Counted from the first letter of the stretch, positions 33,801 through 43,186 are shown. The stretch: 64,000 bases of DNA from Stutzerimonas stutzeri (GCF_002909485.1 NZ_PPXG01000008.1:186001-250000); one strand, 5' to 3'. Numbers and translations: made by a program. Notes: generated by a model not told the origin, from the sequence alone.

Positions 33801-34808
33801 GTGATCGAATTCCATCAAGTCCACAAAACCTATCGGACCGGCGGCAGAGACGTCCCTGCCCTGCAGTCGACGCAGCTGGAGATCGCCGCCGGTGAAGTCT
33901 TCGGCCTGATCGGCCACTCTGGCGCCGGCAAGAGCACGCTGCTGCGTCTGATCAACCGCCTCGAGGAACCCTCCGGCGGGCGCATCCTGGTCAACGGTGA
34001 AGATGTCACCGCGCTCGATGCCGACGGTCTGCGGCGCTTCCGCCAGCGCGTCGGGATGATCTTCCAGCACTTCAACCTGCTGATGTCCAAGACCGTGGCC
34101 GACAACGTCGCCATGCCGCTGCGCCTGGCCGGCATCCGCTCGCGCAGCGAGATCGACGCCCGCGTCGCCGCCCTGCTTGACCGCGTCGGCCTCAAGGACC
34201 ACGCACGCAAATATCCGGCGCAGCTCTCCGGTGGCCAGAAGCAGCGCGTCGGTATCGCTCGCGCGCTGGCCACCGAGCCGAGCATCCTGCTCTGCGACGA
34301 GGCCACCAGCGCCCTCGACCCGCAGACCACCGCATCGGTGCTGCAACTGCTGGCCGAGATCAACCGCGAGTTGAAGCTGACCATCGTGCTGATCACCCAC
34401 GAGATGGACGTGATCCGCCGCGTCTGCGACCGGGTCGCGGTGATGGATGCCGGTGCCATCGTCGAACAGGGCCCGGTGACCGAGGTATTCCTGCACCCCA
34501 AGCATCCAACCACCCAGCGCTTCGTGCTGGAAGACGAGGCGATGGACGAAGGCGAGATGCACGATGACTTCGCCCATGTGCCGGGCCGCATCCTGCGCCT
34601 GACCTTCCAGGGCGACTCCACCTACAAGCCGCTGCTGGGCACCGTCGCCCGCGAAACCGGCGTCGACTACAGCATCCTTTCCGGGCGCATCGACCGCATC
34701 AAGGATACCCCCTACGGCCAGCTCACCCTGGCGCTGATCGGCGGTGACATGACCGCGGCAATGGCGCGACTGCAGGCCGCTGATGTGCATGTGGAGGTGC
34801 TGCGCTGA
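33801..34808 (+). CDS. metN: methionine ABC transporter ATPase
   Basis: A 335-residue ABC ATPase with Walker [10 protein letters not shown], signature LSGGQKQRV, Walker [13 protein letters not shown] and a C-terminal regulatory domain (about residues 265-335), a feature of MetN in which methionine binding inhibits transport. The start is GTG 33801, because [11 protein letters not shown] matches the family start and AAGG lies seven bases upstream; longer frames add arginine-rich sequence. It overlaps metI by TGATG. Confidence 0.93.
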   Translation: MIEFHQVHKTYRTGGRDVPALQSTQLEIAAGEVFGLIGHSGAGKSTLLRLINRLEEPSGGRILVNGEDVTALDADGLRRFRQRVGMIFQHFNLLMSKTVADNVAMPLRLAGIRSRSEIDARVAALLDRVGLKDHARKYPAQLSGGQKQRVGIARALATEPSILLCDEATSALDPQTTASVLQLLAEINRELKLTIVLITHEMDVIRRVCDRVAVMDAGAIVEQGPVTEVFLHPKHPTTQRFVLEDEAMDEGEMHDDFAHVPGRILRLTFQGDSTYKPLLGTVARETGVDYSILSGRIDRIKDTPYGQLTLALIGGDMTAAMARLQAADVHVEVLR

Positions 34809-35485
34809 TGGAAGCCCTTTTCAGCTCTTTGTTGGGGAATGTCGACTGGTACGAGATCTGGCTGGCCACGCTGGACACCCTGCTGATGCTCGGCGGCTCG
34901 CTGCTGTTCACCATCCTGCTCGGCCTGCCGCTGGGCGTGCTGCTGTTTCTCTGCGGCCCGCGCCAGCTGTTCGAGAATGGTCCGCTGTATGCCGCGCTGT
35001 CCTTCGTGGTCAACGTGCTGCGCTCGCTGCCGTTTATCATTCTCTTGATCGTGATGATTCCCTTCACCGTGCTGATTACCGGCACCTCGCTGGGTGTCGC
35101 TGGGGCGATTCCGCCGTTGGTGGTGGGCGCTGCGCCGTTCTTCGCCCGGCTGGTGGAAACCGCGCTGCGCGAAGTGGACCGCGGCATCATCGAGGCCACC
35201 CAGGCCATGGGCGCCACCACGCGGCAGATCATCTTCAGCGCATTGCTGCCGGAAGCGCGTCCGGGCATCATCGCCGCCATTACCGTCACTGCCATCACCC
35301 TGGTGTCCTACACCGCGATGGCCGGTGTGGTGGGGGCCGGCGGCCTCGGTGACCTGGCCATCCGCTTCGGCTACCAGCGTTTCCAGACCGACGTGATGGT
35401 GGTCACCGTGGTCCTGCTGCTGGTGCTGGTGCAGGTGTTGCAAAGCGTCGGCGACAGACTGGTCACCCACTTTTCACGCAAATGA
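34808..35485 (+). CDS. metI: methionine ABC transporter permease
   Basis: A 225-residue inner-membrane permease with five predicted TM helices and the EAA loop EATQAMGATTRQIIFSALLPEA that docks to the ATPase. It is coupled to metN by TGATG and followed by metQ after 58 bp. It imports D- and L-methionine and close analogues delivered by MetQ. Confidence 0.93.
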   Translation: MEALFSSLLGNVDWYEIWLATLDTLLMLGGSLLFTILLGLPLGVLLFLCGPRQLFENGPLYAALSFVVNVLRSLPFIILLIVMIPFTVLITGTSLGVAGAIPPLVVGAAPFFARLVETALREVDRGIIEATQAMGATTRQIIFSALLPEARPGIIAAITVTAITLVSYTAMAGVVGAGGLGDLAIRFGYQRFQTDVMVVTVVLLLVLVQVLQSVGDRLVTHFSRK

Positions 35486-35543
35486 ACCGCAACCAGGGCG
35501 AGCGAACCTTCGCACCCCGCTCAACTTACGAAGGAACCGAACG

Positions 35544-36314
35544 ATGAAGAAACTGATTGTCGCCCTGGCCGCCGTTGCCGCATTTTCCGCGCAGGCCGAA
35601 ACCTTGAACGTGGCTGCCACCGCCGTACCGCACGCCGAGCTGCTGGAGTTCGTCAAGCCGCAACTGGCCGAGCAGGGCGTGACGCTGAACGTGAAGGTCT
35701 TCACCGACTACGTGCAGCCGAATATCCAGGTCGCCGAGAAGCGTCTGGACGCCAACTTCTTCCAGCATCAGCCGTACCTGGATGAGTTCAACAAGGGCAA
35801 GGGTACCGATCTGGTCAGCGTCGCCGGTGTGCATATCGAGCCCTTCGGCGCCTATTCCAGCAAGCACAAGTCGCTTGATGCGCTGCCCAATGGCGCCAAC
35901 GTGGTGATCCCCAACGACGCCACCAACGGCGGTCGCGCGCTGCTGCTGCTGGCCAAGGCCGGCGTGATCAGCCTCAAGGATGGCGCCGGCATCACTGCCA
36001 CGCCAAAGGACATTGCCGACAACCCCAAGCGCATCAAGGTGCGTGAGCTGGAAGCGGCGACCCTGCCGCGCGTGCTGACCCAGGTCGACCTGGCGCTGAT
36101 CAACACCAACTATGCGCTGGAAGCCAAGCTCAACCCCACCGAAGACGCCCTGGTCATCGAAGGTAGCGACTCGCCCTACGTGAACATTCTCGTCGCCCGT
36201 CCGGACAACAAGGACAGCGACGCCATGCAGAAACTGGCCGCCGCGCTGCACAGCGAGGAAGTGCGTCAGTTCATCCAGGAAAAATACAAAGGCGCCGTCG
36301 TTCCGGCCTTCTGA
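35544..36314 (+). CDS. metQ: methionine ABC transporter binding protein (no lipobox)
   Basis: A 256-residue NlpA-family binding protein. ETLNVAATAVPHAELLEF begins the mature domain and LNVKVFTDYVQPN and LALINTNYALEAKL are typical later parts. A signal peptide spans about residues 1-19 and ends AFSAQA-ETL. No Cys follows the hydrophobic core, so unlike many MetQ proteins this one is not a lipoprotein and should be a free periplasmic protein. The terminator at 36341-36367 ends the metNIQ operon. Confidence 0.9.
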   Translation: MKKLIVALAAVAAFSAQAETLNVAATAVPHAELLEFVKPQLAEQGVTLNVKVFTDYVQPNIQVAEKRLDANFFQHQPYLDEFNKGKGTDLVSVAGVHIEPFGAYSSKHKSLDALPNGANVVIPNDATNGGRALLLLAKAGVISLKDGAGITATPKDIADNPKRIKVRELEAATLPRVLTQVDLALINTNYALEAKLNPTEDALVIEGSDSPYVNILVARPDNKDSDAMQKLAAALHSEEVRQFIQEKYKGAVVPAF

Positions 36315-36340
36315 CCACGACAGCATTGCCCAGTGACAGA

Positions 36341-36367
36341 AAACCCCGCCTCGGCGGGGTTTTTTTA
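36341..36367 (+). terminator. rho-independent terminator of metNIQ
   Basis: ACCCCGC and GCGGGGT form a stem around CTCG (36343-36360), followed by TTTTTTT and preceded by AAA, 26 bp after the metQ stop. A classical intrinsic terminator. Confidence 0.92.
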
Positions 36368-36497
36368 TATCCAGCGGGTCGCCGTCGCGAAGCCGGGCTG
36401 ACCGAGCCGTGGGTGCCGTGCTTGGCGGGGCAAGCCGCAACGCCAATACCAAGCTGCGTTTCGCTCCAGATCATCATGCGAGACCGGGACAAGACCG

Positions 36498-37751
36498 TCA
36501 GACGCGGCAGCCACCTCCTGCATCCGCTCCCACCGGCTCGTCACAACCCTGCCCACCATCAGGCCGACCTTTCAGCCAGATCGGCGCCAAGTAGCCCATG
36601 GTCAGGGCAAAGGCTGTCAGCCAACCAAGCCCGGCGAGCATGTTCAGCAGGGGGACGGGAGTGCCGGGCAGCCCGGCGAGGGCGCGCAGCAGTGCGGCGA
36701 ATACCAGCAGGCAGGCCGCGATCGGTACCCAGCGCCGCTGATCCAGTGCGTAACCGCTGTGAGTACGCCCCGCGATGCACAGCACGGCCAGAATTGATAC
36801 CCCCATGGCCCCCAGTGTCAGCAGATGGCGCCCGGCGCTGCTGGCATAACCCTCGGCGAGCAGCGAGACACCGAGTGCCCCATAACCCAAGGCCATCAGC
36901 CAGTAGACGCTGTAGAGCATCAGCGACCAGCGTTCCAGCAGCGCTCGGCCGATGTGCCAGTCGTTGAGCAGATTGAGCATGGCGGCGGCTGTGGCTAAGG
37001 CCAGCCAGCCGTTCAGCGGCGCCGGGAGGGCCAGCCATTCGGCGAGGGTGAACAGGCTGATGCAGAAGATCGCCAGGTTGCGTCGTGGCGGGCGGGCGCG
37101 GTAGTCCTCGACCACATCGTGCCCGGCATCCCGGCGTACCTGAATGGCGTCGTTGAGGATGCGCATGGAGATTCGGCTCATGGCCACCACGATCAGCACC
37201 ATCATCACGCCGATGCCAGCATACAGCCAGCGCATCGGGTACTGGCCGGCGACGGCGTCGACATGAAAGCCCACAGTCACCAGCGCCAGCGCGCCGAGTC
37301 CACCGAAAAAGCCGTACTGCCGGCGTAGCGGGTCGCCCAGCAGGCGCGGTGCGAGCAGCACAACCAGGGCGATGGCGAAGGCACTGTTGAACAGCGCCGC
37401 CGGCCACGGCCCGATGACGCCGGAAAGCCAGAAGCTGAGCCGAGCCGCTAGCCACAGCAGTAGAAAGCCGAAACCTACCTGCCGACCGAATGCCGCGGTG
37501 GAGGTAAATTCCGGCACCGCAGTGAGGACGAAGCCGGCGACTGCCGCAAGGCCGAAGCCGAGCAGCATTTCGTGGGCATGCCAGACCAGCGGACCGCCCG
37601 GCACGCCCGGCAGCGGTACCCCGAACCCGAGAAAGCCCAGCCAGAGTGTGATGCCGGCCACGGCCAGCAGTACGGTGGCGAGAAACAGCGGACGGAAGCT
37701 GCACAGCAGCAACGGCCAGGCGGTGAGTCGCGGTGATAAGGACTTCAGCAT
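36498..37751 (-). CDS. nnrS: NnrS-family haem-copper membrane protein
   Basis: A 417-residue protein made of about 12 TM helices. The family pattern is clear: LCSFRPLFLATVLLA at the start, the LVWHAHEMLLGFGLAAVAGFVLTAVPEF block with His residues that may bind haem or copper, and AMSRISMRILNDA. NnrS proteins are found in denitrifiers and protect against nitrosative stress; their exact chemistry is unsettled. The start is ATG 37751, seven bases inside the upstream ATPase gene, so it is translationally coupled to the ABC transporter and the last gene of a five-gene Fur-box operon. The C-terminus (GGQGCDEPVGADAGGGC) ends in two Cys residues. Confidence 0.85.
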   Translation of the reverse strand: MLKSLSPRLTAWPLLLCSFRPLFLATVLLAVAGITLWLGFLGFGVPLPGVPGGPLVWHAHEMLLGFGLAAVAGFVLTAVPEFTSTAAFGRQVGFGFLLLWLAARLSFWLSGVIGPWPAALFNSAFAIALVVLLAPRLLGDPLRRQYGFFGGLGALALVTVGFHVDAVAGQYPMRWLYAGIGVMMVLIVVAMSRISMRILNDAIQVRRDAGHDVVEDYRARPPRRNLAIFCISLFTLAEWLALPAPLNGWLALATAAAMLNLLNDWHIGRALLERWSLMLYSVYWLMALGYGALGVSLLAEGYASSAGRHLLTLGAMGVSILAVLCIAGRTHSGYALDQRRWVPIAACLLVFAALLRALAGLPGTPVPLLNMLAGLGWLTAFALTMGYLAPIWLKGRPDGGQGCDEPVGADAGGGCRV

Positions 37752-38569
37752 CGTGAGCGCGCTCTGCTGGCGGTGGGTGAGGGGGCTGCCTCGCGAATGG
37801 CGAACTTGGCGCCGGTGGGCAAGGCCTGCGGCGCGCGGCTGGCCAGGCCGAAGCTCTCTCGCACCGCCGGCAACTGCAGCAGTTCGGCGGTGTGTTGGTA
37901 GATCCAGGCATCGCTGCGCTGCACGGGTGGCAGATCCAGCTCCAGGTGGCTGACGATGCGCCCCGGCTTCGCCGCCATGACCAGGATGCGGTCGGCCAGC
38001 CGCACGGCTTCCATCAGGTCGTGGGTAATCATCAGCACGCCCATGCCGCGCGCGGCCTGCTCGGCCAGCAGCAGGGCATAGAGGTCTTCCTTGAGGCCGA
38101 TATCCAGTGCGGCGAAGGGTTCGTCGAGTAGCAGCAGATCCGGCTGCAGCACCAGTGCGCGCGCCAGGGACACGCGGCTCTGCATGCCGCCGGAAAGCTG
38201 GTGTGGAAATTTGCCGAGATCGCCCGCGGCTAGGCCCAGGCGCAGCGCGAGGGAACTGGCCTGCTGCAGGCGTTGCTGCCGCGCCATGCCGGCCGCCTTG
38301 AGGCCCAGGGCGATGTTGTCGACCGTGGTTTTCCACGGCAGCAGCCGCGGTTGCTGGAACATGCTGGCGGGGTTGCCGAAGCCGTTGTCGATTCGACCTT
38401 CCTGCACGTCCAGCAGTCCGGCACAGAGGTGCAGCAGGGTGGTCTTGCCGCAGCCCGAAGGGCCGACCAGGGCGACCACTTCGCCTGCCGCCAGGTTGAA
38501 GTCGATGCCGCTGAAGATTTCGTCGCGACCAAAGGCGTGGGCCAGGCCGTGGATGTGCAATTGCGTCAT
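37745..38569 (-). CDS. ABC transporter ATPase, NitT/TauT-like
   Basis: A 274-residue ABC ATPase with Walker A GPSGCGKTT, signature LSGGMQSRV, Walker B LLLLDEPFAALD and the H-loop ITHDLMEAV. It resembles the SsuB/TauB/NrtD group. A C-terminal tail of about 50 residues (QRSDAWIYQHTAELLQL onwards) is longer than usual. It overlaps the permease by ATGA and NnrS by 7 bp. With the next two genes it makes a complete importer whose substrate is unknown. Confidence 0.87.
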   Translation of the reverse strand: MTQLHIHGLAHAFGRDEIFSGIDFNLAAGEVVALVGPSGCGKTTLLHLCAGLLDVQEGRIDNGFGNPASMFQQPRLLPWKTTVDNIALGLKAAGMARQQRLQQASSLALRLGLAAGDLGKFPHQLSGGMQSRVSLARALVLQPDLLLLDEPFAALDIGLKEDLYALLLAEQAARGMGVLMITHDLMEAVRLADRILVMAAKPGRIVSHLELDLPPVQRSDAWIYQHTAELLQLPAVRESFGLASRAPQALPTGAKFAIREAAPSPTASRARSRC

Positions 38570-39357
38570 GAAGACACCTCGCGCCAGCGCTCGACTTCGC
38601 GCTTGATCGGTTCCAGCAGCAGGTACTCCACCGCCAGCAGCAGGCCGACCACCGCGGTGATCCAGGCCATGGTCGCGCTGGTATCCAGGTGCGAGCGCGA
38701 CACCGCGAGCGCGGCGCCGACGCCGTCCTGGGTGGCGAGCAACTCGGCCATCACCACGATCTTCCAGGCCATGGCGAGTGCGGTGATCCAGGCCGGAAAC
38801 AGGTAGGAGACGACATGCGGCAGATAGACATCGAGCAACAGCATCCGCCGCGGCAGGCGAAATGCCAGGGCCATGTCCTTGAGCTGGTTGTCCAGCGTAC
38901 GGGTGCCTTGCAGTGCACCGACGAACACCAGCGGAAAGCTGGCGATGAACACGGTGAACACCGGAGTGCCGTCGCTGGCGCCGAACCAGAGCATCGCCAG
39001 TACCAGCCAGGCGATTGGCGGCATGCCCATGAGCACGGTAACCAGTGGCCGCGCCATCATCGAGGCGGTCATGGAGACACCGGCGGCGAGCCCGAGCACG
39101 CTGCCGACCACCACGGAAAGAGCGAAGCCGAGCAGCGCCCGGCGACTGGTGGCCAGCAGCTCCGGCCAGGCGGCCCCTTCATCGATCAGCTGGAGCAGAC
39201 GGGCAAAGGTGTCCAGCGGCGTAGGCAGCACCAGTGCGCCATAGTGACTGGCCACTGCCTCCCAGCCCGCCAGCAGCAGAAACAGGCTGGCTAGCGCGCC
39301 CCAGCCGCTCCACAGATAGCCGGGCAAGCTGGTTAGCCAGCTGCGCAGGAGGCTCAT
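38566..39357 (-). CDS. ABC transporter permease, NitT/TauT-like
   Basis: A 263-residue inner-membrane permease of the binding-protein-dependent transport family, with about six TM helices and the coupling loop KDMALAFRLPRRMLLLDVYLP. It overlaps the binding-protein gene upstream by ATGA and the ATPase gene downstream by ATGA. The family usually carries nitrate, sulfonates, taurine or thiamine precursors. Confidence 0.86.
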   Translation of the reverse strand: MSLLRSWLTSLPGYLWSGWGALASLFLLLAGWEAVASHYGALVLPTPLDTFARLLQLIDEGAAWPELLATSRRALLGFALSVVVGSVLGLAAGVSMTASMMARPLVTVLMGMPPIAWLVLAMLWFGASDGTPVFTVFIASFPLVFVGALQGTRTLDNQLKDMALAFRLPRRMLLLDVYLPHVVSYLFPAWITALAMAWKIVVMAELLATQDGVGAALAVSRSHLDTSATMAWITAVVGLLLAVEYLLLEPIKREVERWREVSS

Positions 39358-40346
39358 GGCTGATCGCTGACCGGCGAGTAGAAGTCATCGGACGGCAGCT
39401 TGCCGCCGATCAGCGCCGGATTCCTCTGCAGCAACAGTTCGAACAGATACTCGACTTCCGCCCGCGCCTCGGCGGCGGGCACGGCGTCCATCTGCGCCAC
39501 TGCCAACGAATCGGTTACCGATGCAGCGCTGAGCATCGGCAGGTGTTTGGCGACCAGCTGGCCACAGCGCTCGGCGTTGGCGCTGCACCATTGCAGCGAG
39601 TCGGCGTAGGCCTGGGCGATCCGTGCGGCGATATGCGGCCGGTCCTTCACGCTGGCCATCAGCGCGATGCCAGCCTGCGGGATGCGTGCTTCGCGTTGCA
39701 GCAGGCGGCCCCACTCCTGTTGCAGGTCGACACTGCGATACAGATCCGGCGCGATCAATCCCAACGGCCCTTCGCTGGCCTTGCGCAGGGCCATGGAGAT
39801 TGCCGGCTCGGCCAGCAGCGCGTGGTCGGTACGGCGCATCAGCAACAGCTGCATCGCGTCGATTGGGGTGGCGACGTAGCGTAAACGCAGGTCCTTGCGT
39901 ACATCGATGCCGGCACGCTCGGCCAGCAGGCCAAAGAGGATGTCCGGCATGTCGCCACGGAACGGCATGGTGATCTCCTTGCCGCGAAGATCGTCCAGGG
40001 TGCTCAGGCCCTGTTCGCGGGACACCAGCCAGAGCAAGCCCCAGGTCGAAACGTTGAGCATGCGCAGCTTGGCGCCGCGGTTGTACAGGTTGGCGGCGAC
40101 GTTAACCGGCATGGCCAGCACGTCTGCCTGCTCGTTCAGCGCCAGCAGGCGCAGCTGGTCGGGATCGCGCCAGCTGACGAACTCCACCTTGTCCGCCAGA
40201 TCGTCCAGCGCACCGGATTCGACCATGTGAATCAACGGATTCGATACCGACGAGGAAGGGCCGGCCAGGCCCAGGCGTGGCAGCTTGTCCGCCAGCGCTG
40301 GTGCTCCAGCCACCAGCAGAACAGCCATCAGCAGGTGGCGGAGCAT
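39354..40346 (-). CDS. periplasmic binding protein, NitT/TauT-like
   Basis: A 330-residue exported protein. The signal peptide is about residues 1-19 (MAVLLVAGAPALA-DKL). The mature part has a two-lobe binding-protein character, with LNEQADVLAMPVNVAANLY, ISMALRKASEG and a LRGKEITMPFRGDMPDILFG region. Its start codon overlaps the TonB receptor stop by one base. Being in one operon with a TonB receptor suggests that the ligand is first brought across the outer membrane by active transport. Confidence 0.82.
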   Translation of the reverse strand: MLRHLLMAVLLVAGAPALADKLPRLGLAGPSSSVSNPLIHMVESGALDDLADKVEFVSWRDPDQLRLLALNEQADVLAMPVNVAANLYNRGAKLRMLNVSTWGLLWLVSREQGLSTLDDLRGKEITMPFRGDMPDILFGLLAERAGIDVRKDLRLRYVATPIDAMQLLLMRRTDHALLAEPAISMALRKASEGPLGLIAPDLYRSVDLQQEWGRLLQREARIPQAGIALMASVKDRPHIAARIAQAYADSLQWCSANAERCGQLVAKHLPMLSAASVTDSLAVAQMDAVPAAEARAEVEYLFELLLQRNPALIGGKLPSDDFYSPVSDQP

Positions 40347-42409
40347 CAGAAGCTACCGCTCAGCGCGACGGTGACGCCGCGCCCGGGTGCTTCCAGCTCG
40401 TTGCCGCTGATGCCGTCAGCCAGATGCTCATGGTAGGCCTTGTCGAACAGGTTGCTCAGGCGCGCATCGAGGTTGGCGGTCTGCAGTACACCGATCTTGC
40501 CGAAGCCCCAGCCGAGGCTGGCATCGGCGGTAACGAAGCCTGCGGTACGGTCCTCGCCACCGCGTGTGAACTCGGTCGCTACACGATCCTGTTCGGCGAC
40601 CGCACGCAGCTGGGCATGCCAGTAGAGGCCGCGCTCGGCCGGCTGGCCAATGCCCAGGGTAAGCTCGTGGGCCGGCATCTGGTTCAGTGGTTCGTCGTCC
40701 TGTTTGTTCTCACCGCGCAGCCAGGTGAAGCTGCCGTCCACCACGAAGGCGCCAACGCCCTTGCTGGCGCTGCCTTCGAGGCCGTAAATCACGACTTTGT
40801 CGAGGTTCTCGGTGCGCTTGATCGGCAGCCCGTTGGGCGCGTTGGTGCCGGTCACGCGGCCGGCGATGTAGTCGTCGATGCGTGTGTGGAAGGCAGCCAG
40901 CTGATAGGTGAAATCGCCATCGTTACCCTTGAGACCGAGCTCGAAACTGGTGGAGCGCTCGGCGTCCAGCTGCGGGTTGCCGACGTGAAAATAGCCGTCG
41001 CCGCGCGGCGCATCGTCATAGCGCTCGCGCATGTCGGCGGCGCGGTAGGCCTGGCCAACGTTGGCGTAGAGGTTGAGGGTGTCAGTCAGCGGTTGCAGCG
41101 CACCCAGCGACCACGACAGGTTGTGGTCAGTGCTGTCCAGGCCGCTGGTTGTAAATGAAGGACCGGTGCCCTTGGCTTGGGCATCGGCGCTGACGCGGTC
41201 GTAACGGGCTCCGGCGGTGAGGCGCGTCTGGCCGAGGTCGAATTCGTCCTGCACGAACAGCCCGTAGGACTCGATCTCGGCATCCTTGAAGGGGTCGTTG
41301 CGCTGGTTGTTGTTGAAGGTCGGCGGGCCATCCACGTAGCGCTCCGGATCGCCGGTCATCTTCCAGCCGTCGACGCCTACCGTCAGCAGGTGATCGGCGA
41401 CCGGCACCACCCAGCTCGAGCGCAGCCCGTGAGTAATGAAGCTGACGTTGTTGCGTACGTAGTCGCGGTCGAGGCGCTCGGAGTAGGCACGGATCTCCCG
41501 GTAGACCTCCTGACGATAGAGTTCGGTGGTCAGGGTGCCTTCCCCGAGGCCGTTTTCCAGACCGATCTGGAACAGCTCGCGCTGCTGTTCCGGCGAATGG
41601 ATGGTCGCGGTGCCGAGTGGTACCGGGATGCCGGCACCGCCCGGCTGGCCACCAGTACGCGCCGAGCCCGGGTACCAGACGTCGCGGTCGGTGTGGCGCT
41701 GGACGTTCAGGTTGACGCTGACATCCTCGGCCAGGCGCTGCTTGTACTTGAGCAGCAGGGTATCGGAGCTGTAGCCGGTGTTCTCTTCGGTACCGTTGGG
41801 GCTCTTGTAATCGTTGACCTTGCGCCCGGCAACGCCCAGCACCAGGGCATGATCGGAGCTGGAGTCGCGCAGCAGCGTGGCGCCGGTGAAGCCCTTGTCG
41901 ACGCTGCTGGCGCTGGTGGAGAAACGTCCGCTGCGCTCGTCCTGCTCGGTGAAGCGTGCCTGCGGCGTGATCAGGTTGACCACCCCGCCCATGGCCCCGC
42001 TGCCGTACAGCACCGAGCCCGGCCCCTTGACCACCTCGGCGCGTTCCAGCAGGCCGAGATCGAGCATTGAGGCCAGCGAGCCCTGCGGCTGGCCGGAGTT
42101 GACCCGCACGCCGTCGACCATCAGCACCACGCTTTCCTTCTTCATACCGCGTAGCACCGGGTTCTGGCCCCAAGCGCCGTCGCTGTGCACGGCCAGGCCC
42201 GGCTTTCCGCGGAACAGGCTGCCGGCCGGCGCTGCCGTTTCAGTTGGCTGTGCTTGCAGGACCTCGATGGCTTGCGGAATGTCCTGCGTCGCGGCCTCGT
42301 AGCCCTTGGCGGTGACGACCGTTTCCTGCAACTCCAGGGGCGCGGCGAGTACGGAAGAGGTGCTGACGGCCAGGCAGGCCAGGGCGAGCGGGTGAAGGCG
42401 GAGAATCAT
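40346..42409 (-). CDS. TonB-dependent outer-membrane receptor
   Basis: A 687-residue receptor. A signal peptide (about 1-22) is followed by a TonB box region (LELQETVVTAKG), a plug domain (about 45-160, with VLMVDGVRVNSGQPQGS and GPGSVLYGSGAMGGVVNLI) and a 22-strand barrel that ends in GRGVTVALSGSF. The late segment LSNLFDKAYHEHLADG resembles the haem and copper-complex receptor group more than the large ferric-siderophore group. A perfect Fur box lies 65 bp upstream, so it should be made when iron is scarce. It is the first gene of the operon with the ABC importer and NnrS. The ligand is not known. Confidence 0.88.
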   Translation of the reverse strand: MILRLHPLALACLAVSTSSVLAAPLELQETVVTAKGYEAATQDIPQAIEVLQAQPTETAAPAGSLFRGKPGLAVHSDGAWGQNPVLRGMKKESVVLMVDGVRVNSGQPQGSLASMLDLGLLERAEVVKGPGSVLYGSGAMGGVVNLITPQARFTEQDERSGRFSTSASSVDKGFTGATLLRDSSSDHALVLGVAGRKVNDYKSPNGTEENTGYSSDTLLLKYKQRLAEDVSVNLNVQRHTDRDVWYPGSARTGGQPGGAGIPVPLGTATIHSPEQQRELFQIGLENGLGEGTLTTELYRQEVYREIRAYSERLDRDYVRNNVSFITHGLRSSWVVPVADHLLTVGVDGWKMTGDPERYVDGPPTFNNNQRNDPFKDAEIESYGLFVQDEFDLGQTRLTAGARYDRVSADAQAKGTGPSFTTSGLDSTDHNLSWSLGALQPLTDTLNLYANVGQAYRAADMRERYDDAPRGDGYFHVGNPQLDAERSTSFELGLKGNDGDFTYQLAAFHTRIDDYIAGRVTGTNAPNGLPIKRTENLDKVVIYGLEGSASKGVGAFVVDGSFTWLRGENKQDDEPLNQMPAHELTLGIGQPAERGLYWHAQLRAVAEQDRVATEFTRGGEDRTAGFVTADASLGWGFGKIGVLQTANLDARLSNLFDKAYHEHLADGISGNELEAPGRGVTVALSGSF

Positions 42410-42473
42410 TGAGCTGCTCCCAGGTGGTTCGTCGGCTGCGAAACCGACTGGATGGGAGCGATTCTCGTTTAGT

Positions 42474-42488
42474 TGATAATAATTATCA
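42474..42488. promoter_or_regulatory. perfect 7-1-7 Fur box upstream of the TonB receptor
   Basis: TGATAAT-A-ATTATCA is an exact inverted heptamer repeat with one central base, the classic Fur recognition unit, inside GATAATAATTATCATT. It lies 65 bp before the receptor ATG and 43 bp after the stop of the upstream gene. This predicts iron-Fur repression of the whole TonB-ABC-NnrS operon. Confidence 0.9.
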
Positions 42489-42531
42489 TTTGATCGGAAT
42501 CAAGTTTATCGGTAATGCCGTCGCCGCTCGC

Positions 42532-43101
42532 TTATTGCTGCCAGTCGCAGAAACAGGCGACGGCCAGCGAATGCGTGGCGCGCACCTTACGGCCGGCGAG
42601 TACCGCGTCGAGGATTGGCTCGACGAAGCTGTTGTCCGAGCTGCACACAGCGCCCTCGCTGTAAGGCCCGATATAGACAAGCTCGCCGCTCTGGTCCCAG
42701 ATGCCCACAGCAGGACTGGCCGGCAGTTGCTCGGAGCCGGGCAGGGCGCTGAGGGATTTGAGCGATAACAGCGGTTGCGGCAAGCGGCCCTTGCTGCCCG
42801 GCTTGCGGACTTCGTAGAAATCGACGGGTTGCCCGGCGAAGCGTTTCAGCAGTTCTTCCAAGTGCTGCTGATTGCCGACATTGCAGGGACAGCTTGGGTC
42901 CCAGAAATGCACGAAGCGCACTGACCCCGGGCCCTGTAGCTCTGCAGGCAGGCGCAGTGCATCGCCGGAGAACAGCTCGGCACGCTCACCGTCGAAGGTG
43001 CGCAGATAGCGCGCCTCGAACCACCAGAAGGCGGCCAGCATGGCGCCGCCCCAGAGCAGAGCGACCAGTGCAGCAATCAGGTATTTGCGACAAGCACTCA
43101 T
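42532..43101 (-). CDS. membrane-anchored thioredoxin-fold protein (DUF6436-like)
   Basis: A 189-residue protein with one N-terminal TM helix (about 8-28) and a periplasmic thioredoxin-like domain with FVHFWDPSCPCNVGNQ, a CPC rather than CxxC site. Later residues ASPAVGIWDQSGELVYIGPY fit the cis-Pro region, and the C-terminus has CFCDWQQ. It should act on thiols or bind a metal in the periplasm. The start is ATG 43101, giving a typical anchor; the longer frame to 43188 would overlap the divergent hydrolase. It lies just upstream of the Fur-box operon on the same strand. Confidence 0.7.
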   Translation of the reverse strand: MSACRKYLIAALVALLWGGAMLAAFWWFEARYLRTFDGERAELFSGDALRLPAELQGPGSVRFVHFWDPSCPCNVGNQQHLEELLKRFAGQPVDFYEVRKPGSKGRLPQPLLSLKSLSALPGSEQLPASPAVGIWDQSGELVYIGPYSEGAVCSSDNSFVEPILDAVLAGRKVRATHSLAVACFCDWQQ

Positions 43102-43186
43102 GGTGGGCTCCGATGTGGGTGCGCAAGCTTGCCATGGCACGACGCAGAGCAGAATATTCCGAGTCCTTGCCAACCGAAGAAAGTCC

